Below are positions 1-8,781 of a stretch of 64,000 nucleotides of DNA, piece after piece (the first letter of the stretch is position 1; each line of letters begins with the position of its first letter). A program made the translations under genes and the position numbers. The notes below the pieces were generated by a model. The model was not told the origin of the DNA, ran no database searches, and saw nothing but the letters and a program-made list of their open reading frames with translations. The stretch is from Mesostigma viride (taxonomy: Eukaryota > Streptophyta > Mesostigmatophyceae > Mesostigmatales > Mesostigmataceae), in contig RPFO01000389.1 in assembly GCA_009746045.1 (NCBI GenBank), positions 2,067,638 through 2,131,637 on the forward strand. Reading direction: 5' to 3'.

Positions 1-543
1 ATCATAATTTGCATTGCCAGAATGGGTATTGAGTGCAAAACATGTGTATTCAATTTGGGGGGGGGCAGGTCCGTCCGGACCCCTTAAATCAGATGACACT
101 TGAGGAAGGTGAGAATTACCCATAACAGGTCTAAGCACTTCATTCATTAACATTTGAAAAGAGGCAGGAGAGTTACAGAGTCCCATAGCCGCTACTCTAA
201 ACTGGTAATGACCAAAAGGGGTAGCAAAGGCGGTTTTATGGCAATCCTCAGGCGCTATACGCAGCTGCCAAAAACCGTCCGCACAATCCAGTACCGTGAA
301 ACAGGTGGAACCTTTAACCTTATTAAATATATCATCAATACGAGGTAGAGGGTATTTAGACTTCACAGTAATATCATTTAACTTCCTATAATCAGTAACT
401 AGGCGAAACTTGCCATTTGGCCTAGGAACTAATAGGACACCAGCTGAGTAGGGGGAGTTACTAGGCTCTATCAATCCTGCTTCTAATAGTGACACTAAAA
501 TCTGTTTTAGTTCCTTTAATTCGGTAGGGACCATTCTATACAT
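1..543 (-). CDS. Reverse transcriptase, N-terminal half (element 1, partial)
   Basis: RNA-directed DNA polymerase of element 1. Minus-strand translation from the ATG at 541-543 is open to the window edge. Fingers and early palm motifs are plain: MYRMVPTEL, the GLIEPSNSPYSAG block, LVTDYRKLN, PLPRIDD, FATPFGHYQF and GLCNSPASFQ. After the last block comes an unusual stretch (GNSHLPQVSSDLRG) where most Ty3 enzymes go straight to the YxDD box; a similar insert is in the chromodomain element at 47142-50411. YxDD, RNase H and integrase must lie to the left of base 1. The frame differs by one base from the linker ORF at 536-764, so this copy has an indel near 545. Confidence 0.9.
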   Translation of the reverse strand, partial: MYRMVPTELKELKQILVSLLEAGLIEPSNSPYSAGVLLVPRPNGKFRLVTDYRKLNDITVKSKYPLPRIDDIFNKVKGSTCFTVLDCADGFWQLRIAPEDCHKTAFATPFGHYQFRVAAMGLCNSPASFQMLMNEVLRPVMGNSHLPQVSSDLRGPDGPAPPQIEYTCFALNTHSGNANYD

Positions 544-764
544 CGGAGAGTGCGTACACTAGAGGAACTGCACCGTCCTTGATAACTACACGGTGTAAAA
601 CAGAACGAGGAGGAGGATAAGAAGGAGTCTTTTCTTCAAAAACTTTTGAGGAATCTATCACAGCCATGTATCTTACTATTTCATTTTCAGTAAATCCCAC
701 TCCTATTGTATCCACTGTGTTTACATCTATATCCACACTATTATTAGGGATAGGTATCTCCTGT
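536..764 (-). CDS. Protease-RT linker of element 1
   Basis: About 75 open codons on the minus strand ending at a stop (536-538). It carries the segment that normally precedes RT (HRVVIKDGAVPL), comparable to the region before RT in other Ty3 polyproteins. Its upstream end is cut at 764 by the palindromic insertion. If bases 765-1651 (insert plus one copy of the 5-bp duplication) are removed, the frame continues without a stop into 1652-1780. This shows the insert landed in coding sequence. Confidence 0.7.
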
Positions 765-970
765 AGTTACGTTAAATAGTGTCGGAACCTTTTGCCGCCT
801 GAGGCAAATCGGTCCGTAACACTATTTTGCCCGGAATAACCACTTCCGAGCACCCAAGTTAATTCGGCCGAATTAACTTGGGTGCTCGGAAGTGGTTATT
901 CCGGGCAAAATAGTGTTACGGACCGATTTGCCTCAGGCGGCAAAAGGTTCCGACACTATTTAACGTAACT
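765..970. repeat. 206-bp perfect palindrome (copy 1)
   Basis: Two 103-bp arms match without a mismatch, centred on CGGCCG at 865-870. Outer ends read AGTTACGTTAAATAG. Confidence 0.97.
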
Positions 971-1102
971 AAAACCTGGCCTCGTGGAGGGGGGACGAAG
1001 AGCCCGAGACATCCGCCTAGGCCGCTGAGCACGCACCACTAAATGCGCCGGAGCTGCCTCAGTGAGCATTCGAACCCCTGACCTCCAAGGTGCACAGGTT
1101 TT

Positions 1103-1308
1103 AGTTACGTTAAATAGTGTCGGAACCTTTTGCCGCCTGAGGCAAATCGGGCCGGAACACTATTTTGCCCGGAATAACCACTTCCGAGCACCCAAGTTAA
1201 TTCGGCCGAATTAACTTGGGTGCTCGGAAGTGGTTATTCCGGGCAAAATAGTGTTACGGACCGATTTGCCTCAGGCGGCAAAAGGTTCCGACACTATTTA
1301 ACGTAACT
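1103..1308. repeat. 206-bp near-perfect palindrome (copy 2)
   Basis: Same sequence as copy 1, centred at 1205/1206. The left arm has GGGCCGGAACAC where the right arm complements GGTCCGTAACAC, giving two mismatches; the left arm is therefore of the type found at 29096-29301. Confidence 0.95.
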
Positions 1309-1440
1309 AAAACCTGTGCACCTTGGAGGTCAGGGGTTCGAATCCTCACTGAGGCAGCTCCGGCGCATTTAGTGGTGCGTGCTCAGCGGCCTAGGCGGAT
1401 GTCTCGGGCTCTTCGTCCCCCCTCCACGAGGCCAGGTTTT

Positions 1441-1646
1441 AGTTACGTTAAATAGTGTCGGAACCTTTTGTCGCCTGAGGCAAATCGGTCCGTAACACTA
1501 TTTTGCCCGGAATAACCACTTCCGAGCACCCAAGTTAATTCGGCCGAATTAACTTGGGTGCTCGGAAGTGGTTATTCCGGGCAAAATAGTGTTACGGACC
1601 GATTTGCCTCAGGCGGCAAAAGGTTCCGACACTATTTAACGTAACT
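1441..1646. repeat. 206-bp near-perfect palindrome (copy 3)
   Basis: Same sequence, centred at 1543/1544; one mismatch (TTTTGTCGCC in the left arm against TTTTGCCGCC). Confidence 0.95.
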
Positions 1647-1801
1647 CCTGTACTTCTAACTGAAGGAACATACATAATAGGTATCCATATTCCTTTAGTT
1701 CAGATCGCAATTCATCATTGGACATTAATACTTCAGGTATAGGTCTTACAGGAGGATCAACAGGTGTAGGAGGAGTAATGTCTACTAACTAAGGATAAAT
1801 T

Positions 1802-2650
1802 TTATAATCTATAATGACGTTCCGGTACCCAGTAAGAGCTATCTGGAAACCAAATGACCATGGTATCATAATTAATAGTAATCTTATTATCCTGGTGCCA
1901 ATCTAATCCTAGTAATACATCAGCTGTAGTGATAGGGCCTATAGTGGCCGTCAGGTTGACAGTACGTCCTTGTATGACCATGGGAAGGGACACCGTACCC
2001 GGGGAATGACTGGTGCGACCGTCAGCATAATGAACAGTGACAGTTTTGGTGTGAGGGATAGGGACTAGTCCTAAACGCCTAACTAGGGCCTCGCTCACAA
2101 AGGAGCTAGCCGCACCGCTATCCACTAACACAGAGACGTTTAAAAGTTCATCAGCATGCAAGAAGGGGTCTACAACAGTATGGGGAACGGTTAAGCCACC
2201 ATTCAAAAACATAAGAGGACGGACACGTAGTGGTAGGGATGATTCAGCTCCTACAGAGGTTATAAAAACAGGCAGGCAAAAATTATTATCTGGGGTACTA
2301 TCTAAGGACCTGTCCAGGTTACCCCCGGCTGACAGGCAAATATCTAATTCTTCTACATAGGAGTTCTCCTCCTCAGGGGTAAGGCTAATATTATTAATAC
2401 GGGAACGGGTAGGAAGAGAAGGAGTGGTGAAGAAATCTGCTACTCGTAATAGATGCTGACGCACATGCTTGAGGGGTAGATCAGTAAAACGGTAGGCATA
2501 GAACTGGCGCTTTACTTCACGTAATAAGGGTCTACTGAGGCCTTGTAGGAAGCGAGCACGTACTTCTGCGCCCGACAAATCCCTAATTCGTACCATCTGT
2601 GCATCAAATTCTTTCATATACTCCTTAAACGATTTAGTACCCTGCTGCAA
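1802..2650 (-). CDS. Gag C-terminus plus retropepsin-like protease (element 1)
   Basis: A 282-residue ORF. Residues 1-75 look like the end of a retrotransposon Gag capsid domain (FKEYMKEFDAQ, FLQGLSRPLLREV). The second half is an aspartic protease of the retropepsin fold: catalytic LVDSGAASSFVS, then YADGRTSHSPG, and the hydrophobic-hydrophobic-G block DVLLGLDWH typical of Ty3 proteases. It would cleave the Gag-Pol polyprotein. It ends at a stop at 1802; the downstream linker resumes in another frame, so an indel is likely near 1790. Upstream it connects to the Gag N-terminus by a one-base shift at about 2655. Confidence 0.88.
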   Translation of the reverse strand: MQQGTKSFKEYMKEFDAQMVRIRDLSGAEVRARFLQGLSRPLLREVKRQFYAYRFTDLPLKHVRQHLLRVADFFTTPSLPTRSRINNISLTPEEENSYVEELDICLSAGGNLDRSLDSTPDNNFCLPVFITSVGAESSLPLRVRPLMFLNGGLTVPHTVVDPFLHADELLNVSVLVDSGAASSFVSEALVRRLGLVPIPHTKTVTVHYADGRTSHSPGTVSLPMVIQGRTVNLTATIGPITTADVLLGLDWHQDNKITINYDTMVIWFPDSSYWVPERHYRL

Positions 2651-2661
2651 GGTACCAAAGG

Positions 2662-3708
2662 CTATAATCTATCCTGCCAATCTGCATCAGGAGGGACTAA
2701 ATGGTTCTCTAAACGCTTAAACAATGCTGCTACTGAGTTAGGGTAGGCATGAGAGGCCAAAGACTCACACTGGATGAGGTTAGCAAGCTCAGGAGTAATA
2801 CAGGTAGTAAGATAATGAGGGACTAGTACAGCATCAGAGAGACGCCATCTATTATGATTTTGCCACGACTCTGTATTCTGGGTAAGCAACATAATAAAAG
2901 TGAAAAACTGTTGAGGGGTAGACTTAACATCCAACTTGGGTAGGTTAGCAAAGAGGGGAAGAGCAGGGGGCTTAGGGGGATTAGAAGGGTCAGATTTACC
3001 CATAGGGCCACTGTCTTCCACTGCTACATACGAGGGATAGAAAGAAGGAAGAGGAAAGGTTTTGGATAGGGGTCTGGAGGGGGCCACCGTTTCAGGATGG
3101 TGCCCATAGGAGAAGGGAACAGTATATTGCTCACGAAGGGAGGAGTAGGCGAAATGATCATAGTTTCTGTCATCTAGGGGCATGGTGCTGAAATCACTAT
3201 TAACTTCTAAATCAGCCACACGGGTAGGGACCTGGGCAGCCTCGTAGGCCGTATCAGGGTAGGACCAAGAAGCAGGGGGATAAAAGGGAACTGCACTAGG
3301 GCGCCCCGAAGGGCCGACAGGGGCAGGGGTACGACCCGTGTTAAAAGCAGGGATGGAAGGCACAGGGTGGGGAGGAGGTCTAGAAGCATTGTCAGGGAGT
3401 GAGGACCTAATTGAAGGTTGAGCCAAGGTTGCAGGAGGGGCAGGGTCCTGGTTCATAGCAAAAGAGGGTTCATCACTAAATCTGACACGTTGTTCAAAGG
3501 TAGGTGGGGTAATTGAGGGGCGACGGCGACCAGCAGCAACAGGAGAAGGAGGTGAGGTACGCAGATTACCTTGAGGAGTGAGATGGTGCACCGTTTCCAA
3601 GGAGTCCCGTCGGTTACCACGAGTATTGTTATTGTTATTAGTAGTATTATTATTAGTAGTAGTAGTATTGGTAGGTATAGGCGACATATCTCCACCCACT
3701 GGATCCAT
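2662..3708 (-). CDS. Gag N-terminal part, proline-rich (element 1)
   Basis: A 348-residue ORF starting MDPVGGDMSPIPTN. It has an Asn/Thr-rich leader, a long Pro/Ser-rich linker and, in the last 120 residues, a helical capsid-like segment (PALPLFANLPKLDVKSTPQQFF, then LTTCITPELANLI). It ends ADWQDRL at a stop, after which the capsid continues one base out of frame at 2650. I call it Gag by position and by this helical segment, which resembles Ty3 capsids only in general layout. No zinc knuckle is visible. Confidence 0.7.
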   Translation of the reverse strand: MDPVGGDMSPIPTNTTTTNNNTTNNNNNTRGNRRDSLETVHHLTPQGNLRTSPPSPVAAGRRRPSITPPTFEQRVRFSDEPSFAMNQDPAPPATLAQPSIRSSLPDNASRPPPHPVPSIPAFNTGRTPAPVGPSGRPSAVPFYPPASWSYPDTAYEAAQVPTRVADLEVNSDFSTMPLDDRNYDHFAYSSLREQYTVPFSYGHHPETVAPSRPLSKTFPLPSFYPSYVAVEDSGPMGKSDPSNPPKPPALPLFANLPKLDVKSTPQQFFTFIMLLTQNTESWQNHNRWRLSDAVLVPHYLTTCITPELANLIQCESLASHAYPNSVAALFKRLENHLVPPDADWQDRL

Positions 3709-3835
3709 CTTTAATTAAGTAAAGGAAAGAAAACAACAAACGTTGCCTTAAGAAAGGAATAGGAATCTGAATTGAAGCAATAAAGGAAAAAGGAAAAACC
3801 TTGAATGTCGTTGTTAAGCAAAGAAACAATTAAAA

Positions 3836-4228
3836 TCAATCCTTTTTAACCACAGTAATGGATAGGGAACCAAACTCTAAGGTGAGAGGAGTATCTGAGG
3901 TAGATGAGGATGCAGCCCGTTTAGGGGGAGAAGAGGGAGGAGTAGCAAAAACTAGAGCTTCTACAGGAGGACGACCATGAGGATTAGACCGTACATGTAG
4001 GCCTAAATCTGATTCACTATGGTCTATAAGGAATTGCTGAGCTTCCTCGAAGGTAACAAATTTCTTATACCTAACTACGTTATATGTACGGTTTTGCACT
4101 ATCTTCCTAGCATCTGACCAAGAAAGGAAAATGGCTGACCATTGAGGGGTAATAACTACGTAATATTTGGCTAAGCTATTGTCACTGGACGAATGGGAAG
4201 GAGCAGTAAAAACACGACGCTGGCTCAT
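3836..4228 (-). CDS. Small ORF with RNase H1-type hybrid-binding (viroplasmin-like) domain
   Basis: A 130-residue ORF whose ATG lies just after the leader. Residues 20-70 (KYYVVITPQWSAIFLSW, then VRYKKFVTFEEAQQFL) match the N-terminal hybrid-binding fold of eukaryotic RNase H1, also known as the caulimovirus viroplasmin domain: paired aromatic residues, a W in the turn, then YKKF and FEEAxxFL. The known role is to bind RNA-DNA hybrids or dsRNA. As the first ORF of a Ty3 element it may package or process the RNA-cDNA hybrid; that is inference. The rest is Pro/Ser-rich tail. Confidence 0.75.
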   Translation of the reverse strand: MSQRRVFTAPSHSSSDNSLAKYYVVITPQWSAIFLSWSDARKIVQNRTYNVVRYKKFVTFEEAQQFLIDHSESDLGLHVRSNPHGRPPVEALVFATPPSSPPKRAASSSTSDTPLTLEFGSLSITVVKKD

Positions 4229-4526
4229 GGTAACGCACCTGGTGGGTCTTGGGACGTCACGCTAGAAGAAGGCGTAGGCGACTTATCTGGGCGATCTGGA
4301 GCATCGAAAGCAGCATGAGGCGGAATAGTCCAGCGCTCGTCCTAAAATCAGCGACCGAATAGTCCAGCGCTCGTCCTAAAAGCAGAGACCCGTATCTCTG
4401 CGGGTGCGGCCGTCTAATAAAACAGCAGCACGAAGGAAAAAGGTGTAGTCTACGACGACGCTACTCGTCTCACTGTTGCCGAACCAAACAATTATCCTCT
4501 ATCTACGACAGGAAGAGAATTATCCT
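4219..4526. repeat. 308-bp direct repeat, left copy (leader of element 1)
   Basis: Begins GCTGGCTCATGG, covering the start codon of the 3836-4228 ORF and its leader, and ends GAATTATCCT. Repeated almost exactly at 6463-6770, on the other side of SDR-A. It also contains a tandem duplication around GAATAGTCCAGCGCTCG. Confidence 0.95.
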
Positions 4527-4528
4527 TT

Positions 4529-6463
4529 ATGACACTTGAGCTCCCAAGAAAACCAGCATTTGATTGAAAACAATGAGTAGAGCCCCTGCCAAAGGCAGGT
4601 TTAAGTAGTCATCTCGTCTCCCTCGCATGCAGGAGCAAGAGCCCCCCAAGGGTGGGATGGGTGGGAAGAAACAATTACGGGTCACAACCCGCCGACCATG
4701 CTTATCAAGCCTACCGTCAAAATGGAAAACGGCAAAACCAGAAATATCCTAACGCTGACAATTTAATAATTCAGCCAGCCAGCTCATCTGTCACACGTCT
4801 GAGCTGTCAGGCCATGTGTACTCTTCGAATGCAACCCTGAACACACTACCCAACCAAGCAGCACACCAATCCATTGGTGAGTGCTGGTTACATCAGATTT
4901 TATTACAGCTTTTTGACGCAACTTCCGTCAGCATTCAACACATGGCCGGCCGTTCAAACAAACGGCGCCTGACTTACAAAAGGCAAAGCTAGTTGCCAGT
5001 AGGATTCCCCGGTAAACAACAAGCCGTCCCCATTCGTCTAACAAGCCTTTCTGCATGTACAGCCACAAGGTTGTGGCGGCCCTTTCTTTCCCGCATGCTG
5101 TTTAATAAACTATTTTCAGAGAAATCCGATTATGACACTTGAGCTCCCAAGAAAACCAGCATTTGATTGAAAACAATGAGTAGAGCCCCTGCCAAAGGCA
5201 GGTTTAAGTAGTCATCTCGTCTCCCTCGCATGCAGGAGCAAGAGCCCCCCGATCCACCCCAGTCCCTGGCGCCATTACCCTCCTCCCCCGCACTGTCGCC
5301 GCTCAGGAAACAAAACTTGATAGGATCACTGTTGCCCCGATAACAGTGAACAAATAAAAGGAGAAGACCCCCCCCCCTCTTCCGAGCAGCCTCGAGGGTA
5401 GCCGCTTCCATAAAAGACCACAAAGTGGGGCGTGTCGCAACATCTCCTTCATGGCGACTCAGCCCGCACAAGGCTATAATAACCCCCTAAGGGGCCCGAC
5501 AATAAAAGGTTAGCGAATCCGCGGAGCCGCCTCAGCAAAATATTATTCCGGATAAAAACCCAGAAAATTCGCATTCCGACGCCACCAGGGTTTGAACCGC
5601 TACCTGCCGGGTGCTGAGCAGGGAGAGACGACAAGGCCAGACACTGCCACTGTCAGCCGAGACGCCTTTCCGATACTCGGTTCCTTTTGTGGGAATTTTG
5701 CAAATATATTTTCTTCCGGAACGCAAGAAATTAGCTGGCCGCGCGTCACCCTTATATCCCTCGCTGGCCCATAACAAAAAAGGGCCGCGCACCAAGCCGA
5801 AGGCAGCGCCATGCAGCGCCCTAGGCGGTGGGCCGCTGACTGACTACCAGCGCAGTCTCATGGAATCCAAATTAATCTATTGACCTTCGCACAGTTTCCG
5901 CATCAGCTGCGGACTTCTTAGTCGACATGATTGGCTCCGCTGCTGGAATTACCAGCAGCCGGGGCGGGGCGCCCAGCCCACTTTCTATGACCACCGAGAC
6001 GCTGCCCAGCAAGGTGCCAACCAGAACCACTTGGCACATTGGTAACGCGAAATTTCCGTTCCGTTCAAACCGCCCCTACCTGCCGTGAAGTCGCAAAGCC
6101 CGCGACTTCATAGCAGGCAAGGACGGGGTCTTTGCCTAATTTTCTTTAGCCCCGCCGCCATAGCAGCGAGGCCGCGCATACTGCTTCAGTGAGCACATTC
6201 AAAGAAACAATTACGGGTCACAACCCGCCGACCATGCTTATCAAGCCTACCGTCAAAATGGAAAACGGCAAAACCAGAAATATCCTAACGCTGACAATTT
6301 AATAATTCAGCCAGCCAGCTCATCTGTCACACGTCTGAGCTGTCAGGCCATGTGTACTCTTCGAATGCAACCCTGAACACACTACCCAACCAAGCAGCAC
6401 ACCAATCCATTGGTGAGTGCTGGTTACATCAGATTTTATTACAGCTTTTTGACGCAACTTCCG
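4529..6463 (-). mobile_element. SDR-A: non-autonomous split-direct-repeat element
   Basis: Two units in tandem share ends but differ in the middle. The short unit 4529-5128 is X (4529-4647), a G-rich linker (4648-4665) and Y (4666-5128). The long unit starting 5132 is X (5132-5250), a 953-bp internal segment (5251-6203) and Y (6204-6463). They meet at CCG-ATT-ATGACAC (5126-5138). Read on the minus strand this is A1-internal-B1A2-linker-B2, the layout of PAT/TOC1-type tyrosine-recombinase retroelements. The last 200 bp of the second Y are missing. No protein of known type is encoded, so it is non-autonomous. Confidence 0.8.
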
Positions 6464-6770
6464 CTGGCTCATGGTAACGCACCTGGTGGGTCTTGGGACG
6501 TCACGCTAGAAGAAGGCGTAGGCGACTTATCTGGGCGATCTGGAGCATCGAAAGCAGCATGAGGCGGAATAGTCCAGCGCTCGTCCTAAAATCAGCGACC
6601 GAATAGTCCAGCGCTCGTCCTAAAAGCAGAGACCCGTATCTCTGCGGGTGCGGCCGTCTAATAAAACAGCAGCACGAAGGAAAAAGGTGTAGTCTACGAC
6701 GACGCTACTCGTCTCACTGTTGCCGAACCAAACAATTATCCTCTATCTACGACAGGGAGAGAATTATCCT
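6463..6770. repeat. 308-bp direct repeat, right copy
   Basis: Second copy of 4219-4526, starting at the truncated end of SDR-A. It continues into leader-like sequence with a further repeat of the motif CTCTATCTACGACAGG to about 6790. The duplication flanks SDR-A but is far too long to be a normal target-site duplication. Confidence 0.95.
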
Positions 6771-6891
6771 CTATCTACGACAGGGAGAAAACTTGCGCAG
6801 GAAAACAAAGCGAAGGAGCTATCTATGAAAGGGTTTATCCGCTACGAGCAGGTCTAGCATCTAGGCAGATCGTGTCCCGAACCGGGCAGCA

Positions 6892-7194
6892 CTACTCCCC
6901 CAGCTTGACGGCGACCCGCCCATTACCTGTCAAGAAAGTGTCGTCTTCGTATCCCTGGACGCGGAAGGGTTCTTGCAAAGGCGTATGTGACAAAGGACCG
7001 TCGTCTCGTTCTCTACCTACGAAAGTTCCTCCGGAACCATTGTTACGTCCTAAACTTCTACCTCCACCTCTACCTCTACTGGGCCTGATACTACCTAAAT
7101 TGGTCAGGCCTCCTCTACTCAAACCCCTAGCGAAAGACGAACGAGACGGAGCTGATCTCAATGCATTCACGTATGTGTTGCAATAATACGCCAT
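6892..7194 (-). CDS. Hypothetical Gly/Arg-rich protein
   Basis: A 100-residue ORF (MAYYCNTYVNALRSAP start) with an RG/GR-rich centre (RPSRGRGGGRSLGRN) and a more ordered end (FRVQGYEDDTFL). RG-rich stretches bind nucleic acid in many Gag-like and RNA-binding proteins, but I recognise no family. It lies upstream of the element-1 leader on the same strand and could be another piece of that element or a remnant of a different one. Coding status is uncertain. Confidence 0.3.
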   Translation of the reverse strand: MAYYCNTYVNALRSAPSRSSFARGLSRGGLTNLGSIRPSRGRGGGRSLGRNNGSGGTFVGRERDDGPLSHTPLQEPFRVQGYEDDTFLTGNGRVAVKLGE

Positions 7195-8181
7195 ACAACC
7201 ATTTACCCGAACCCGTTTATTCCAGGAATAGAGGAAGGAAACACACTACACTGCCATGACCCAAGCCTATATGTGTTAATTCATTTAACACACGCCGAGT
7301 GACCACACGAGGGGTGGAACGTGCATAAATGGTCACAAACGGTCCAAAATGCTCGGGCCGACCTGGCCCTCGCATACAGATAGACAGGCAGATGCACAGG
7401 TGCACGCTGGTCCACTACATTCTACCAAAGGATAAGGACCACTAATAAAGTACGCGGCGCGGCGCCCCAAAAGCACCCACTGTACCACAGTACTGTTACG
7501 AGGACAATAGTGTCCCAGTTGGAACTACACGTAAATCTAGGAACAACCGAGGCAAAGGACCTAATTTACGTCCGTAACTACAACGAATTGTTACGCGACG
7601 TAACAGTGCGCTAGAGAAGCGAATCATGACAAAGAAGAAAGAGCCCCCGATTCCCCTGGGCTACAAATTCAAAGACCATTTCTCACGAGGCGGTGGCATT
7701 TTAACCTTGGCCGGCAGTGCAAGCGGTCGGCGGGCTTTGGTGGGCACGGTCGTTACAGACCAGGCGCAGGCAGGCATCGAGTTAGAAGGGGACGACACTG
7801 ATACGAGGAATGTGGATGAGGGTGCCGTATAGAGGAGGGCGATGCAGGTGGCTCAGCGCACGCACAGCCTGAAATCCATGGTGGGGTGGTCCCACGCGGA
7901 ATGGGGTCATTTTTCGCGCATTTTGCAAGAAAAAAACGCTAGTTTCAATCGTCCGATCGCGTTTTTTTGCGCGAATTTGGCGTCCAATCGCGTATTTTCG
8001 AGCTAATTTGGTGTCATAAATTTAATGCTTAATTCATGTCAATTTGAGCGTACATTCCACATCGAGAGGCTTGAAAGTTAGTAATTCATGTAAATTTTAC
8101 GTGGAGAGACTCGACATCATCCTAACCTTTGTAGACCATAGGACGAGCATTGCCAGCGCATGTCCAAGTGCTAACTTTCCC
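7195..8181. other. Gene-poor spacer
   Basis: No convincing gene. A 68-codon plus-strand ORF (7626-7832) has no recognisable feature. Near 7591 is the palindrome TGTTACG-CGA-CGTAACA. At about 7955-8020 a roughly 31-bp segment starting ATCGCGT and containing AATTTGGCGTC/AATTTGGTGTC is present twice in tandem. The 3' end of the gene at 8182 faces this spacer. Confidence 0.5.
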
Positions 8182-8781
8182 TCAAGCTTTCGAGGGCCTC
8201 TTCCGTAATTTCGCTTCCGCGATCTGCTGTTCCGTTTTCGAGTTCCTCCTCTTCTTATCGATCTCCTTTGCAGGCGCCCAGACTTCCACATCCTTCCAGC
8301 TCTTGCCATCCGTCAGCTTTACCACCTTCATCGCGTAGTCCAGCGGCATCCACCACAACTTGTTCTTCAACTTCCCTCCCTTCTCCCCCTCAGCGAAAAA
8401 CTTAAATGCGACGTCCCTCCACTTGGTGCCGTATCTGGCAGACACCTGCCCATAAAGCATGACGTCTTCTAGCTTGGCATACATTGGCGTAGCCGTATCC
8501 TTGTTCCCTGCTTGCATAATGGCTGAAGTCCACCCATCACACCAAAAGGCCTCTGGTGCTCCGAACCCCATTTCCCCGTCCATAAGTCTCATTTCCAACG
8601 TGGGCTTGTCATCATCCTCATCGCCCGCCTGACTGTCTTCCGCCCCCTTAGGCTCCTCCCGTCCGGAAGTGTCAGCATGTACAGCCGCTGGTCCGAAGCC
8701 CACCGCCACATTAGCCAAGCGAAGTAACTGCTCCACATCCTCATTACCTGCGAGCAAACCGATCATGCCATCAACGCATGA
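8182..8781 (-). CDS. Last exon: C-terminal domain
   Basis: Opens after GATTTTAG with SCVDGMIGLLAGNEDVEQ and ends at the stop 8182-8184. It contains a compact tryptophan-rich part (EAFWCDGWTSAIMQ, YGTKWRDVAFKFF, LWWMPLDYAM, GKSWKDVEVW) and a basic tail (KRRNSKTEQQIAEAKLRKRP). No family recognised. Confidence 0.65.
   Translation of the reverse strand, partial: SCVDGMIGLLAGNEDVEQLLRLANVAVGFGPAAVHADTSGREEPKGAEDSQAGDEDDDKPTLEMRLMDGEMGFGAPEAFWCDGWTSAIMQAGNKDTATPMYAKLEDVMLYGQVSARYGTKWRDVAFKFFAEGEKGGKLKNKLWWMPLDYAMKVVKLTDGKSWKDVEVWAPAKEIDKKRRNSKTEQQIAEAKLRKRPSKA

Larger units (their letters stand above)
765..1646. mobile_element. Composite fold-back element: three 206-bp palindromes separated by two inverted 132-bp spacers
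   Basis: Three palindromes (765-970, 1103-1308, 1441-1646) are separated by the same spacer in opposite orientations (971-1102 minus, 1309-1440 plus), so the whole block is one large inverted repeat centred on the middle palindrome. The spacer contains GGTTCGAATCC, a perfect Pol III B-box/tRNA T-loop core (changed to TTCGAATGC on the minus-oriented copy). The insert is flanked by the 5-bp direct repeat CCTGT (760-764 and 1647-1651), a target-site duplication. No coding capacity is seen. A related copy is at 28949-29301. Confidence 0.9.
1..4526 (-). mobile_element. Ty3/gypsy-like LTR retrotransposon, element 1 (partial, runs off left edge)
   Basis: Read on the minus strand the order is: leader (about 4526-4230), a small ORF with an RNase H1-type hybrid-binding domain, a proline-rich Gag start, Gag end plus aspartic protease, a linker, then reverse transcriptase leaving the window at base 1. 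Gag-PR-RT order on one strand is diagnostic of Ty3-type elements. The copy is broken by single-base frame shifts near 2655, 1800 and 545, and by the palindromic insert at 765-1646. No LTR could be defined; the leader lies beyond 4230 and part of it is duplicated at 6463-6770. Confidence 0.85.

Noticed and set aside
1309-1440. A complete tRNA gene in the fold-back spacer
   Set aside because: Only the T-arm/B-box is recognisable; no acceptor pairing, D-arm or A-box could be found.
7626-7832. Plus-strand 68-residue ORF as a gene
   Set aside because: No motif, neighbour or codon evidence; the length can arise by chance.
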